Part shown: positions 38,258-50,935 of the stretch, in pieces
How positions within the stretch are numbered: the stretch's first letter is position 1
Layout: each line of letters starts with the position of its first letter
NCBI GenBank assembly: GCA_037953745.1
Contig: JBAKBP010007589.1
Span: 1-64,000, forward strand
Length of the DNA stretch: 64,000 nt
Reading direction: 5' to 3'
DNA from: Lithodes maja
Lineage: Eukaryota; Arthropoda; Malacostraca; Decapoda; Lithodidae
Position numbers and translations under genes: made by a program
Notes under the pieces: generated by a model
The model's database searches: none
Seen by the model: only the letters and a program-made list of their open reading frames with translations
Told to the model about the DNA's origin: nothing

Positions 38258-40470
38258 TGTTCCTTGCCTCTACCGCCTCCTCCCCCAACCCATTCCAGTC
38301 ATCAATACTCTTATTTGGGAAGTTAAATTTCTTTACATCTTTACTGCAAATACCTGTACCCTTCCTCAATTTATACACATGCCCTCTTGTTCTTCCAGCA
38401 TCTATTACAAAAAGGTTATCTCTATCCAATCGTTCCAATCCTCTCACACTTGTACATTGTGATCAAGTCTCCCCTCACTCCTTTCTTGTAGTGTAGGTAA
38501 ATGCAGCTTTTCTAATCTTCTTTCGTAAGACAGTTCCCTCAAATCCGGGGCCATCTTTGTGGCTATTCTTTGCACCCTTTTCAGTTTAGCAATGTGCTTC
38601 TTCAGATGTGGAGACCATATCACTGCTGAGTACAGTACTCTATTCTTGGCCTAATCATTGACACTATATTCTGTCTCAGCATCTCCACGTCCATATATGA
38701 ACTCCCGATTAGATTTCAAAGAGCATGTAAACCAGATAGTTAAAAGTTGTTACTTGCACATCAGAAATCTCTATTTGGTGAAGCCGTTTATAACCAGACG
38801 TTGCCTTCTGACGTTGGTTCACTCATTGGTCTTCTCTCGTGTTGATTATTGCAATGCCCTGTTGGTGGGTCTTCCAAATTATATTTTGAAGAAAGTTCAG
38901 TCTGTTCTTAACAGGGCCGCAAGACTAATTTTTGGTGTTCCACCTAGAACTCCTACTACATCTCTTCACATAGAACTGCACTGGCTGCCAGTAAGAGCAA
39001 GAATAGAATTTAAGTTGTGTTTGGTGACTTTTAAGGTTCTCAAATTTGGTGAGCCTAGGTACCTTGCGGAGCTGCTCAGGCGCCCACCGGCACACCATGG
39101 TGTAGTTGTGCGTCATGACAATGACCCTTTTCGTCTTGATGAACCAAGGGCTTTCCAGCAGTCTTCTTTCTTTGAGAGGTCATTCTCCTACATGGCTCCG
39201 AGGTTGTATAACAGGTTGCCGCTGTCCATGAGACAACTGAGTTCTGTTGAATGCTTCAAGAGACAACTTAAGACTTTTCTCTTTGAGAGAAGCTATGATC
39301 TTGAGAGAGGTGTCATGACAGATGGCTATAGAGTTTAGGCTATTTTGCCACTGCTAGTGATTGTTAAATGTGTGTTGTATATAAGCCTTCTTTTGATGCA
39401 TTGATTTTTGTTCTTTTTTCTTTCTCTTTTCGAGCGCTAGTGAATTCTTCGGAAAAATTGGCGCTTATGAGAAATAAGTAACATGCTTATTATTATTATT
39501 ATTTTTATATAAGTAAAAGCTACCCTCATGTTCGTCTGTAGTCCATATGCCCCTCCCACTATCTTGTTGATAGGCGTTTCTGGTGACAAATCACTCTGGA
39601 TAATTACCATACTCCCAAATCTTTCTCTTCTTTTGCTGTGCTGATTTTCTCCCCTCCCAAGTTGTATTCCCATCTGGGTCTCCTTTCACTGACTCCCATT
39701 TCTAGTACAGTACATGGCACTTCCTTGTGTTGAACTCCATCTTCCAAGTTTCGCTCCAGTGATGTACCCTATCTAAATCATCTTGCAACTCTTTACAACT
39801 ATTCTCGTCTACAATTGTCTTCAAGATCTTACTGTCGTCTGCGAACATGTTTGTATAACTACTCAATCCTTCTGGCATATCGTTTACATATATCAAGAAC
39901 ATTATCGGTGCCAGCACTGACCCCTGCAGGACCCTGCTGCTGACGTTCTTCCTCTGTGAAGTCATGTCTCTTATTATTGTTCTCATCTGTCTTCCTGTCA
40001 AATAGTTCTCCATCCATTTGAACAGGTTCCCATGCACCCCTCCGACTGTTCTAAGTTTCCACAAAAGCCGTTAATGGGGCACTCGCTACATGCAGTTCTG
40101 CCTTTTGTCTCCCTCAATCACATAGAAAAGACAAAATCGTTGAATGCCTTCTTCAGGTCGAGAGAGACAGTCTACCCAACCCTCTCTTTCTTTTTATGAC
40201 ATCTATAACTCTGCTGTAGAAACTCAGTAGGTTTGTAACACAGGACGATCCTACTCTGAACCCAAATTGCTTTGCTGTGAGCAACCTTCTCTCTTCCAAA
40301 AATTCAGTCCATTTTCTTTCAATTATTTTTTCACAAAGTTTTCAAATTTCACTGGTAAGGGACACTGGTCTATAATTAAGTTGGTCTTCCTTATCTCCTC
40401 CTATATAAATTGGCACTATAGTATATTGTCTTTCTTCCAATGTATTGGTAATTCACCGCTATCTAGGGAA
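38258..40470 (-). mobile_element. Antisense CR1-like LINE remnant, interrupted
   Basis: The 3' part of the element lies at 38258-38655 and the reverse transcriptase at about 39520-40470, both on the minus strand, separated by a plus-strand LINE end. The minus frame 39702-40064 contains VLQGSVLAPIMFLIYVND and MFADDSKIL. Frames are broken throughout. Sequence at 40076-40130 resembles the 3' UTR of the I-type LINE near 50890-50935, in reverse. Confidence 0.65.
38656..39515 (+). mobile_element. L2/CR1-type LINE 3' end nested in the antisense LINE
   Basis: The frame 38658-39338 has the post-reverse-transcriptase region common to L2/Rex-like elements (SRVDYCNALLVGLP, NRAARLIFG, LHWLPVRARI). A short A/T-rich end with (ATT)n at about 39485-39505 follows. 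It is 5'-truncated. Confidence 0.75.
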
Positions 40471-40473
40471 CAC

Positions 40474-41380
40474 TTAATACAGAAAACCCCCGCCATCTCG
40501 GACCCTTTTTACTCCCTCTTGGATAGTTCGCCGTAGACCTCGGCAAAATTCCGATTTCTACGGTACAAATTCGAGGGACCACTGTGGGTTGTCTGACAGG
40601 TGTCCATATATCTTTGAAATTCCAAGATCTAAGGGGTAAAACTCTGATAGCCCACGTGGCCTATCGGACAGGTCACCTCACACCTAGGAACCTATCGGGA
40701 TATTTCCGAGATGTCCGTGGCATCATGCCCAAGCCGCGGACACACCCTTTGTTTTCCCTGATTCGCGCTCATCTCCCGCCTTATCAGCCTCAGTCCGCCT
40801 GTTGTTCTTGTTTGCATCACATCTCTTATTCTGCCATTATGCCTTCCAAGGAGAAGGTGGAGAAGAACAGTGAGGTGGAGTACTGAATGCACCCTAGATG
40901 TAATTGAGTGAAGCAGGAAGCATGATGTGTTGGTTATGGTGTCTATGGTTAAGCTTATGGTAGCAATAGTGGTACAGTACTGGTAGTTATGTTAGTTGTT
41001 GTTCCCTAAGCTGCCTGGCCGAACAGCCCCGTGTTATGTTAGTTAAGTGAATATCTGTGATTGACATATAAAGTACTTTCTTTCCAGTTGCTAGATGTGG
41101 TTGGTCGTAACAGTGGGAGGGTATCTAGCGGAGTGAAGCAGCAAGTGTGGCGAGATGTTTGTGGTCATACCGTGGGAGTTCATGAGGTTGTACTGGACTC
41201 CATAACATTACACCTCCCCCCTCACGCTGATGACAACACTACAAATTTGTTACAGGTGAGCAGGCTTGCTATCGAGATATTACGGTATATAAAAACAAGT
41301 CCTATTATTATTAGTACAGGTATTATTGTAAGTACAGTACAGTATACTTAATCACAAATCCGGATTTACCTGAAAACTGG
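40474..41380 (+). mobile_element. Degenerate Tigger/pogo-like element
   Basis: The start (CAGAAAACCCCCGCCATCTCGGA) and the next 200 bp resemble the element at 44708-45146. The far end is unclear; CAGTACAGTATACTTAATC near 41335 may belong to it. A small reversed fragment of an I-type LINE 3' end (GCTGCCTGGCCGAACAGCC) lies at about 41005-41035. No gene is seen in this stretch. Confidence 0.45.
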
Positions 41381-41584
41381 CAATTTTTTACTGTAAGAGT
41401 ATATTAGAGTAAAACAAAAATAATTATAATAATTCAAATCTTGCCATTTGAATAATTTTCATATAACCACTTTATTTTTGTCTGTCTGACTTGATCAGTG
41501 TGAGTGGGTTTGTCCTCCACCCTCTACTGCACATGTTTATCAAATATTCAGTGTGGTTAATATTGTCAAGTTCTTCATAATCTA

Positions 41585-41672
41585 CACTCCTTGCGAGCCC
41601 TGTGGGAAAGCCTGATCTCGGCTATTGCTTTCCTTAGGGACTCGACCAGGCAGCCTAGGAAACTAAAACAAC
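41585..41672 (+). mobile_element. Small fragment of an I-type LINE 3' end
   Basis: It resembles the 3' terminal block at 57530-57605 (GAGCTCTGTGGGA to GGCCAGGCAGCTTAGG). The surrounding 41380-41697 shows nothing else recognisable. Confidence 0.5.
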
Positions 41673-41697
41673 CTGAGATAATTTTTGGTGCTATATA

Positions 41698-43546
41698 TTG
41701 GGAGGTTTGACGCCTCCCAAAGAACCAAATAAGGAAAACCCTCTATTTGGTAGTAGCCTCGCAGTATCCAACGTAGAGCTATATACAGTACTACACTCCA
41801 CCCTCCATTTAACGGACAAATGCGTGCAAGCACCTGTCCGTTCCTGCTAAATGTCCGTTGCTGCTAAATACTGTCCAGTCCGGATGTAATCCGGAAATTC
41901 CTTGAGAAAAATTCGGTGTTGAGTACAGGTGTCTGGATCGTGACATTTAACTGTTATGCATCCTGTTTTTTACTGTACCTGAAATAAATCCTGGTAATCC
42001 CTTGTGCTACACCCTATTGATAATGCAAAACTATTGAACACACTTAAAAGTGTATATTATTTGGTCTCTATATAATCTGTGAATTATTTCCGATATGATA
42101 GAATTAAAGATTTTATTTTCCACCAACTCATAATCAGCAAAAACGACACAAATGTCAATTAAAAACATGTTATAATATTTCCCCATCATTTTCTGTATAC
42201 CGTGGGAACAAAAAAAAACAAAAATCCATCAAACGTAAATCTCCCGTCTGGGAAGCTCGGCGCCTAGACGGAGGGGAGGGGAGGGTTGAAATAAGGTTGT
42301 TGACTATCTCATTTATTATTTATCTATGTGCTGGAAGGATATTATATTTTTCAATTCCATCACATTATAAATTATTCAAAGATTACAAAAAGTCCAAATA
42401 AGACATAGTTATGTTAATGTATAAGGGATTTAGGTAGATGAATTAGAGAGATAGATAGATAGAAAGAGTGTGTATATCGAGGGAAAAAAACAAAACAAAA
42501 AATCTATCAAACGTAAATCTTCCGTCTCGGAAGCTCCCCGTCTAGACTGAGGGGAGGGTTGAACTATTTTTTTGACTATCTTATTTATTATTTATCTATG
42601 TGCTGGAAGGATATTATATTTTTCAATTCCATCACATTAGAAATTATTCAAAGATTACAAAAAGTCCAAATAAGACATAGTTATGTTAATGTAGAAGGGA
42701 TTTAGGTAGATGAATTAGAGAGATAGATAAATAGAAAGAGTGTGTATATCGAGGGAAAAAAACAAAACAAAAAATCTATCAAACGTAAATCTTCCGTCTC
42801 TGCTTGCACGGAGGGGAGAGTTGAAATATTTTGTTGACTATCTTATTTATTATTTATCTATGTGCTGGAAGGATATTATATTTTTCAATTCCATCATATT
42901 AGAAATGATTCAAAGATTACAAAAAGTCCAAATAAGACATAGTTATGTTAATGTATAAGGGATTTAGGTAGGTACATTAGAGAGATAAATAGATAGAGCA
43001 ACGGACTTTGCTCCAACTTTTTTATAGCAACGGACTATGTCCGTTGCTGGGTCCATTGTCCGGCCTACATTTTTTGACCGTTATTGCCGATATCCGTTAA
43101 ATCGGAATCCGTTAAATGGAGGTTAGAGTGTATTGTATAATTCCGCTCCGCTCTGGGAGCGGGCAATTATCGTAACCGCTAGCGCGATTAATCGATAACA
43201 TCTAGAGTAGCACCTACTTTCTCTACTAGGTACGTTGTACACACTTTGAGGCCACTAGTTTAAAGAAAACACAAAAATATGGGTGAGAAGAGAAGAGAAA
43301 GTTGAAGAATTTCGCCCATCCGCCATCTAGGCTCCTTACGACGTCTTCGTGCGCCTCCCGTGCAACCCGACCGGGTTTATTAGATTATCCTGGTATCAAG
43401 TGAAATAGACTAGATTGGATGGGCAGGGGTACGGCGCGAGGGAGGGATACTATGACGTTGGATAATATGACGTTGGATACTGCGAGGCTACTACCAAATA
43501 GAGGGTTTTCCTTATTTGGTTCTTTAGGAGGCATCAAGCCTCCCAA
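41698..43546. mobile_element. MITE or terminal repeat beginning TTGGGAGG, with nested MITE
   Basis: The left arm (41698-41790) and right arm (43450-43546) are inverted copies of about 80-90 bp, beginning TTGGGAGGTTTGACGCC and containing AAATA.GG.TTT and CCAACGT blocks. A related pair of arms is at 61636-62124. The inner part shares sequence with 59235-59400 in reverse. A TA-flanked element of 1.3 kb is nested inside. Confidence 0.7.
41794..43130. mobile_element. TA-flanked MITE, copy 1, with internal tandem repeats
   Basis: The ends are inverted repeats: CACTCCACCCTCCATTTAACGG at the left, and a right end whose complement is CACTCTAACCTCCATTTAACGG. TA on both sides points to the Tc1/mariner/pogo group. 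Inside are three tandem units of about 275 bp (near 42205, 42480 and 42755), each with CAAACGTAAATCT and CTATGTGCTGGAAGGATATT. There is no transposase ORF. Copy 2 is at 52274-53596. Confidence 0.85.
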
Positions 43547-43553
43547 TTTAGTA

Positions 43554-44525
43554 CAGTAAACTTCCGTTAATCCGAAGGGCAGCGGACCGGCCCTCGTTCG
43601 GATTAGTGGATTTTTCGGATTATCGGACTTTACCCCTATGAACCTGTGTATGATGAAAACATCGAGACATTAGGCCACCCAAATGACACAATGGTGCACA
43701 CACACATATCATATGTTCATGAAATCACTTCAAAAGTTTACCATTGTCATTGTAGCCTATTACCTACTTCAAAACATTCAGATTAATGGTCAAAGGAATC
43801 TGCTGATATAAACGTCTTCTTCTTCTTCCGTCAACTAGCGAGTTTGTCTTGCTCTTTAAGATCAGATGTGGTTCGGGAAGTAATGCCTTAACAACGGCAC
43901 CTCCCTGAGAAGTTCTTGTAATTTTCCTTTTGTGATTTTCCTTTTGTGATGTGCTCTGTTATATTATATTGTATTGAAAGCACCCTTGTCTTGTTGTCTT
44001 GAAAGCACCCTTGGGACGCTCCGATCACTGAACTATAAATAGTAGCGTATCGGAACGTCCAAAGGTGCGTTTTCAAGCTCAAGGCTAATACATCCAAAGG
44101 TGCATTTTCAAGCTCAAGACTGAATGAGCTTGCAGAAAATGCGGTGCAAGCCAGTAGCGCATCGGAGCGTCCCAAGGATGCGTTCAAGAGCAAAACAAAC
44201 TCTCTAGCAGACGATGTGGAAGAAGAAGAAGAAGAAGAAGGTGTTAACGTTTATATCAGTAGCTTCCTTTGACCATTAATCTGAATGTTTTGAAGTAGGT
44301 AATAGGCTACAATGACAATGGTAAACTTTTAAAGTGAATTCATGAACATATGATATGTGTGTGCTCCATTATGTGTCATTTGAGTGGCCTAATGCCTCAA
44401 AAAGGGGACTTTGGGACTTCTTGAAATTCGGACCATTGGGAGAATTCGGATTTGGCCTCAAATTGAAAAATTCGGACTATTGGGAGATTCGAATCATCGG
44501 TCGTCGGATTAACGGACTTTTACTG
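43554..44525. mobile_element. Tigger/pogo-like MITE with long inverted arms
   Basis: The ends are CAGTAAACTTCCGTTAATCCG and its inverted form, flanked by TA. Long arms (about 43670-43830 against 44215-44390) are inverted copies, so the element can fold back on itself. The middle has shorter direct and inverted pieces (CAAAGGTGC, GGGACGCTCCGAT). No transposase ORF is present. Confidence 0.8.
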
Positions 44526-44707
44526 TAATAGCCTCTACGTTGGATTATCCAACGTAGAGCTAGAGTACCAAATTGGAGGCGGATATCCAAGCTGCAAACA
44601 GAAACTTTAGCCATTAGTGACAGATTAAGACCAAGAAAAGACAGACATAAACAAAAGAGTTTATTGAAAAGAGTGTACTGACAGGTGCATATTAAGAAAG
44701 CCAAGTA

Positions 44708-45146
44708 CAGTAAACCCTCGCTATCTCGGACCTCTAGAAGTCGGAAACCCGCACTTCTCGGACTGGCATCGGCCTCTCGGAAAGTTCGCCGTATATCTCG
44801 GAAAATTCCGAGATGTAAGGGGAAAACTCCGAGGTCTGTCGGACAGGTGTCATATATCTCGGAAAATTCTGAGATCTAAGGGCAAATTCCAAGATCTAAG
44901 GCTACAGTGAGGTGGAGAAGGACAGTGAAATGGAGAAGGAAAGTGATATTTATAATATATGTCTGCTGGATACTGTACAGGTACTGTAATTTATCTTGAA
45001 TCTACGTTGTTATTCATAGGGAAGTCTCTGTTTTCTCTGGTGGCTCGGACTCCCTCTTCCAATTCGGACATCTCGGAAAATCGGACATTTCGGACATTTC
45101 GGACTGGGTCTCCCCCTAATTAGTCCGAGATAGCGAGGGTTTACTG
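44708..45146. mobile_element. Tigger/pogo-like MITE, short
   Basis: The ends are CAGTAAACCCTCGCTATCTCGG and its inverted form, flanked by TA. The 439-bp body has repeated TATCTCGGAAAATTC.GAGAT blocks and no ORF. Confidence 0.85.
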
Positions 45147-45148
45147 TA

Positions 45149-46149
45149 CAGTCATGTCTATTTAATGGGTGATCTTAGCCTAAGACAAGAATGAAGCATT
45201 TCATAAAGATGATTATGAATAACAGGATCACCCCCCCCCCCCCTTTTGTAGAAAACAGTATGAAAACCACATAAAGGAATGAGTTACTCAGTTACTTGTT
45301 CGTCAAGGGGAATCCACGCAATGCGAGCTAAGCTCATAGTGAAGACATACACATGCATGACACATTAGTACAGCACGGAGTGTGTGATACACAACACATA
45401 AGCGACCAGCACTCAATTATTTCCTGAAAGAAATGGGTATGAGGCATAGACATACCAAAGTACAATGAAGCAGACTTAAAATTACAATAAGGCAATTCCT
45501 TAATCTAGGGAAGAACACACATATATAATGGTGACTTAGGAGTAGAATAACCCCTTAAGGGGCGGTTACACATGCCCAAATTTTTGCCACCCAAGCAATT
45601 TTTGTCACTGCTACAGGCAACTTTTCTGAGACCCCAAAAAAGTGGTTACACATGGCAGAGTTGCTCGTAGCACAGATTTTAATGGCACTATCTCACGTAC
45701 ACTCTTTCGTTCTCATTTCAAAATTAATTGTCTTAATTCGTCCGTTTTAGCTTCCAGTCATGCTGTAAATACATCACAATCCCTATGATAAAGCTGAGCA
45801 TATATATAAACCAAGGTAAGTGTGACTATATTGCTCGCTATTACCTAAAACAAGCCACATGAATCCACGCCTGTCGGTAAAGTGAAAGTCAGTGGAAGCA
45901 GCAGCATCCTCGTGATTGGCTATCTTATCAGTACCCTGATAATTTATTTAGTATCTGTATTGTTACTTATTTATTTTCAATGATTACTTAATAAATTACA
46001 ATGCTATCCGAATCTAAAGAGCTATTAAATATCACAGGACACACAATAATAACGTATATATCATAAAGTAAACACAAGCAAGATAAAGAAACAATAACTC
46101 AAAAAGTAAGCGAGAGTGTAGACTGACTGGCTCGGGCTCGCCCGAGCCA
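45149..46149. other. Non-coding stretch, nothing recognised
   Basis: It contains a poly(C) tract at about 45231-45243, similar in setting to tracts near 57775 and 62521, and otherwise unique-looking sequence. I see no gene. Confidence 0.5.
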
Positions 46150-47107
46150 ATGATTATAACCACGACTTCACTATGCAGGACCTGATGGAATCTGTTGCCC
46201 AGGCTAAGAATACAGCGCCGGGCGATGATGGAATCCATTATGAAATTGTACGACATTTACATCCCAAGTCCTTATCATTTCTACTGTCCATTTATAATGT
46301 CATATGGACTACTCATGTCTTCCCAACATCTTGGAGACATGCAATTGGCCTTGGGTTTCTTAAGCCGGGAAAGGATCATACTAACCCCCAGAATTACAGG
46401 CCTATTGCATTGACCAGTTCCCTCTGCAAGTTGGTCGAGAGGATGGTGAATTCTAGGTTAATCTTCTTGCTGGATGATCATCTCTCCCCGTTCCAGTGTG
46501 CTTTCTGGAAACATAGATCTTATTTAGACCCTATTTTATATTTAGATCACCATATTCGAGTGAGCTTTGATAAGAAGCTCCATTTAACAGCGGTGTTCTT
46601 TGACCTTGCACAGGCCTACGACACTACCTGGCGTCATGGTATTCTCACGAGACTCTTACAACTGGGATTTCGAGGCAATATCATGTACTTTATTAAAAAC
46701 TTTCTATTGGATAGGACGTTCCAGGTTGAGCTGCACGATGTCCGTTCTCAGCTGAAGGTACAGGAGGAGGGACTCCCCCAGGGCTGTTGCCTTAGTGTTT
46801 TCCTCTTCCTTATAGGTATTTATAATGTGAAGAGCTACCTCCCTGAAGATGTATACTTCACCCTTTATGCTGATGACCTCAGCATATTTTACATGGGGAG
46901 GAAGATGGCTCATATAACACGCAAACTTCAGATGGCACTAAATGGGATTGAGAGGTGGACAAAGTCAAATGGTTTTCAATTTTCCACTCATAAAACCTTT
47001 GCGGTTCACTTTTGTAGGCACAGGAAGCGTGTCTGCCCAGATAGGGGGACTCTACGTCTTCATGGTGAACCCATTCAGTTCAAAGATGAAGTTCGGTTCC
47101 TGGGTGT

Positions 47108-49389
47108 TGTGACGTTAACCACTCCGTTAGAACCGCATGGCTTGTCCTACAGTGACTCGCTAGGATCGCCAGGGCAGTGGATGGGGCTACAGTTTATGTA
47201 TTAGAGTGTGCTTTATTTCATATGAAAGCTTGTGTCATGGGCAGTCCAGATAGGCTCTTTGTTTTCACTCATGTCAAGGCTTTATATATTTAATTGTAAA
47301 GTATATGTTTTATCATTAACTAGTAATGATGGGATCTTGGAGAGAGAGAGAGAGTAGAACAGAGTGAGAGGGAGCGCGCAGTGTTTTTGTCCCACTCGAT
47401 GACATCACGGCTGGCTGCCTCGTGGGGGTTGGTTAAGAGAGGTCCTTACCATGCTGTTAGCTCCCTTGCTAGTGGCTAGAGGACTTGTAACCGCTTTTTT
47501 CCCACGCGCCTCGAGCTAGTGAGAGTATATATACAGTTCCTCGCCACTCTCTCCCTCAGATCTGGTTTCTAGAACGCATCCATCGTTTTTCCTTGCTACC
47601 TGTCCCCCGCTCCGCACCTGAGAATCTTTTCCTCTGCCTACCTCTCTCTTTTTCATATCTTTCACCACCTTTTTATTAATATTATACCCCCTCTGGTTAA
47701 CTCTGCAAAATCAGCTTCATGCTGGCCAGTTGTATTGTGCGTTAAGGTCTGATATAACCCATGTATGTTAGTTGTTAAGATAAGTGGATCACGAAGCATT
47801 GGTTGGCATTTATATTGTTTAAGTACCGCGTCCTATAATTATTAGTGTTCTGCTGGATTAGATAATGCTAGACTAGGAGTCTGATATTTTAAGGTATTGT
47901 TTCCTATGAGTGCTGGCTTTAGTTAAAAGCGGCACGACATACCTGAGAACTGGAGTTGATTGAGTAAATTCTAGTCTGTGTGCCATTGAGAGTAGAGCAT
48001 GCACGAATGAGGGCTTTTTGCCTATACCATTCTGCACTGTTCTAAGCTCGTTGTTTGTCTTTGAGGTACGCCAGGAGAACGTTTAATACTTCGGTATTAA
48101 GGTTTCTCAAGAGAGCTACCCTTCATTATAACGTAATATTTGACGCACAGACTTGAGATTTGCACTAGGCTATGCGGCATGCCATGCGCACCAGTATCTC
48201 GTATCATTGACTCTAGCTAGACTTTATCTGTCACAGTAGACATTAACCCTCCAGCCCCGGCTATGTATTATATATATATTCCTCGAAATCCGGTTGTTTT
48301 GGCCGAAAAACGTCTAGGCTAGGCTACCGTATATTCGTTAATCAGACTGCTTCCCGCATTCCCGCGCATCCCCAAGCGTAGCTGTGTTATTTACCTGTAG
48401 AATGGCATTAAGTAGAGCTCTCTAAGTCAACTGGGTGAGCTGTGATGATGATTTCATTGGAGATAACTTTATGGCCAAAACAGCCACTTTACACCACTTT
48501 TCGATACTTAACAACAACATACAGGCACACACGAACAAGCGACGCTCTCCTTCTTGTGGCCGGAGATGCGGAGCGTCGGCCCAGCCGGCTGTTGTTTACA
48601 TGCGTCGGACCGACGCCTCGCACACGAAGCTCACAGGCTTTCAACCACTGGTACAATGTAGTACCACCCGGGTTCCTGGGGGCAAAACATAATGGTACAA
48701 GTGTGTACCATCCGAGTTTGAAGGGTTAAGTATATTAAACCAATTACTCTTTTTATGTATACCCGTTTATGATTACACAAGCATTTCGCAGCCTAGTTTG
48801 ATGTATTGAGACACAAACGACTTAGGCTCTTTTTGTTGATAGGAATACTGCATTGTCGTGGCGATTATTATTATTGTTGTAGTGTTTAGGATATTCTTGG
48901 CTCCGACGGCATTATATATTCTGCCTTTTTGTGTGCATAGCCTGCACGAGCATTGTTCCGCTGCCGGCCTTTTTGGGTTCCATTTCCGATACGAGCATCT
49001 TTATAGCATCTAACATTTAAAGAAGATTCCTTGTTAGTGTTGAAGGACTTTAGTGCACTTTCTTTCATGCAGGAGTGCCTGACATTTATTGATTAAAGTA
49101 ACGTAAGCTGTAACTTCTCTTACCACCTTACTTTGCATACCATAACCAAGCACCTTCGGTTATAGGTAGTAATAGGCTGTTTTCACATAACATTAAGCCT
49201 AGAGTAGACGCACATTTATTGAGAGTTTGATAGCCTATTATTGCATATAGAACTCTGTAGAGTATTTGTGTTCTTTGTTCACTGGGAATATACATCAGAG
49301 GTTGGAGCTAGCGCTTTCCGTTGTAGCATTTGTGCCATTACTAGTCCAATGAATAAGAGCCCTGATATATTTAAACCCCAGTCGTAACA
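47108..49389. mobile_element. Probable solo LTR inserted in the I-type LINE
   Basis: The insertion begins TGTGACG and ends GTAACA, with a 4-bp target duplication GTGT on both sides (47104-47107, 49390-49393). Removing it restores the continuity of the LINE reading region. TG...CA ends and a 4-bp duplication fit a Gypsy-type LTR. A TATATATA promoter-like block lies near 47526. Excluding the nested piggyBac MITE the LTR is about 1.8 kb. Confidence 0.65.
48247..48725 (-). mobile_element. piggyBac MITE nested in the LTR
   Basis: TTAA lies at 48243-48246 and 48726-48729. The left end is CCCTCCAGCCCCGGC, and the complement of the right end is CCCTTCAAACTCGGATGGTAC. This matches the terminal repeats of both piggyBac copies, with the left-end type on the right, so it lies in reverse orientation. 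At 479 bp it carries no coding sequence. Confidence 0.85.
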
Positions 49390-50935
49390 GTGTTATTTTG
49401 GATTGTCGTTTATCATGGTTACTGCACATAAAAGATCTAAAGGCCCGATGCTATCGCTCAATGAATGTCGTCAAGCGTTTGGCTCATATGTCTTGGGGTG
49501 CTGACAGAAGGTGCTACTACAGCTCTACACAGCTTTCATCCAGTCGAAGCTTGATTTTGCTTGTCAAGCTTATGGCTTGGCCAAACCAAAGGTACTTCAG
49601 ATGCTTGATCCAGTACTTCATCTTGGCATTCGCCTTAGCATTCGCCTTAGCATTGGTGCCTTCAAGTCGTCTAGGACAGGTAGTCTCTGTGTTGAAGCTG
49701 GGGTCTTGCCCTTAAAGTTCCCAGGCAGTTTCTCCTAATGAAACACTATCTAAAATGCAAGCACCATCCTATCTGCCGCAAACTCTTCTCGGCTGAGGGT
49801 CTTTTTCACGACCGCTCGGCATGGACACCCTTTGGTTTGGTTGCAGCTCACCTCATTGATGAAGTTCTGCCTGAGGGGATCGACGTTTGGGATTTTCCGG
49901 AGAGTCCAGCTCCTTGGAGCATTCCCGCATGTGCATCTTGCAGAGAATTCAACAATATTGTGAAGGGCAAAACACCTGTGCCGGTCTTCAGGTCTTTATT
50001 TTTACAGCATGCTGGCAAGCATGCCTAGGAAACGAAGGTGTACACAGATGGATCTAAAAGTGTAGATTTTACGGCGTATGCAGTGGTGACTGACGGGGTT
50101 ACTTTTAGCCGCCGCCTTTCTCCAATTGCCTCTATTTTTACAACGGAATTATCCGCTATCCTACGGGCACTCAGGATGGTTGGGAACCTTGAGGGGAGCT
50201 CCTTCGTGATTTGCTCAGATTCTAGAAGCTCTCTCGATGCCCTTCAAGGGGAATTCCGTGGGAGCCTGGTACTTACAGAGATAATGAAATGGCTCGTCAC
50301 ACTTGCATCTCGACATAAACTGGTCTCTTTCTGTTGGACACCACCGCATGTGGAAATCCATGGAAATGAGGCTGCAAATTCTGCAGCTAAGCACGCTGAT
50401 GTCTTTGATGATGACCTCCAGTTGCCCTACAATGATTATTTGCCTCTCATTAAGTCTGCTATGTTGTCTAAATGGCAGGCTGAGTGGTCTGACAATGTCC
50501 TTGATAAACTAAAAGAGATCAAACCATCTGTAGAACCTTGGCACGAAGCTTGTTCCAAAGTTTGTAGGGAGGAAACTGCTCTTGCTCGCCACCGCATTGG
50601 CCACACTAGACTCACTCATGGTTATCTCATGGAAAGGACAAACCAGCCGGAGTGTACAGATTGTGCTCTTCTCCTCACGGTTAAACATATCCTGATAGAA
50701 TGTCCATCTTTTCAACGTCAAAGGGATAGGTACAGTACTTTGGAAATATCCGCAGACCACTCAGCCTGAGAGCAATCTTAGCTGAGGGCTCTTCCTTTTC
50801 TGCTGAAATAATGTTTGCGTTCTGCAAAGATGTTGGTATTTTGGGCAAGATTTAGCAGTTTTATTTAATTTATTTTTTTTCTATGTGATTGAGGGAGGCA
50901 AAAGGCAGAACTGCCTATAGCGAGTGCCTCCCCCA

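Larger units (their letters stand above)
46150..50935 (+). mobile_element. I-clade-type LINE with RNase H, split by an LTR insertion
   Basis: The reverse transcriptase (46173-47112; NYRPIALTSSLCKL, EEGLPQGCCLS, LYADDLSIF) resumes after the insertion at about 49394 and continues in shifted frames through 49398-50028. It ends with an RNase H domain in the frame 50038-50769 (YTDGSK, TTELSAILRAL, ICSDSRSSLDAL, WTPPHVEIHGNEAA) and a Cys/His end (CTDC, HILIECP). RNase H after the RT places it in the I or a related clade. It is 5'-truncated and has several frameshifts. The 3' end is near 50935. Confidence 0.85.
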
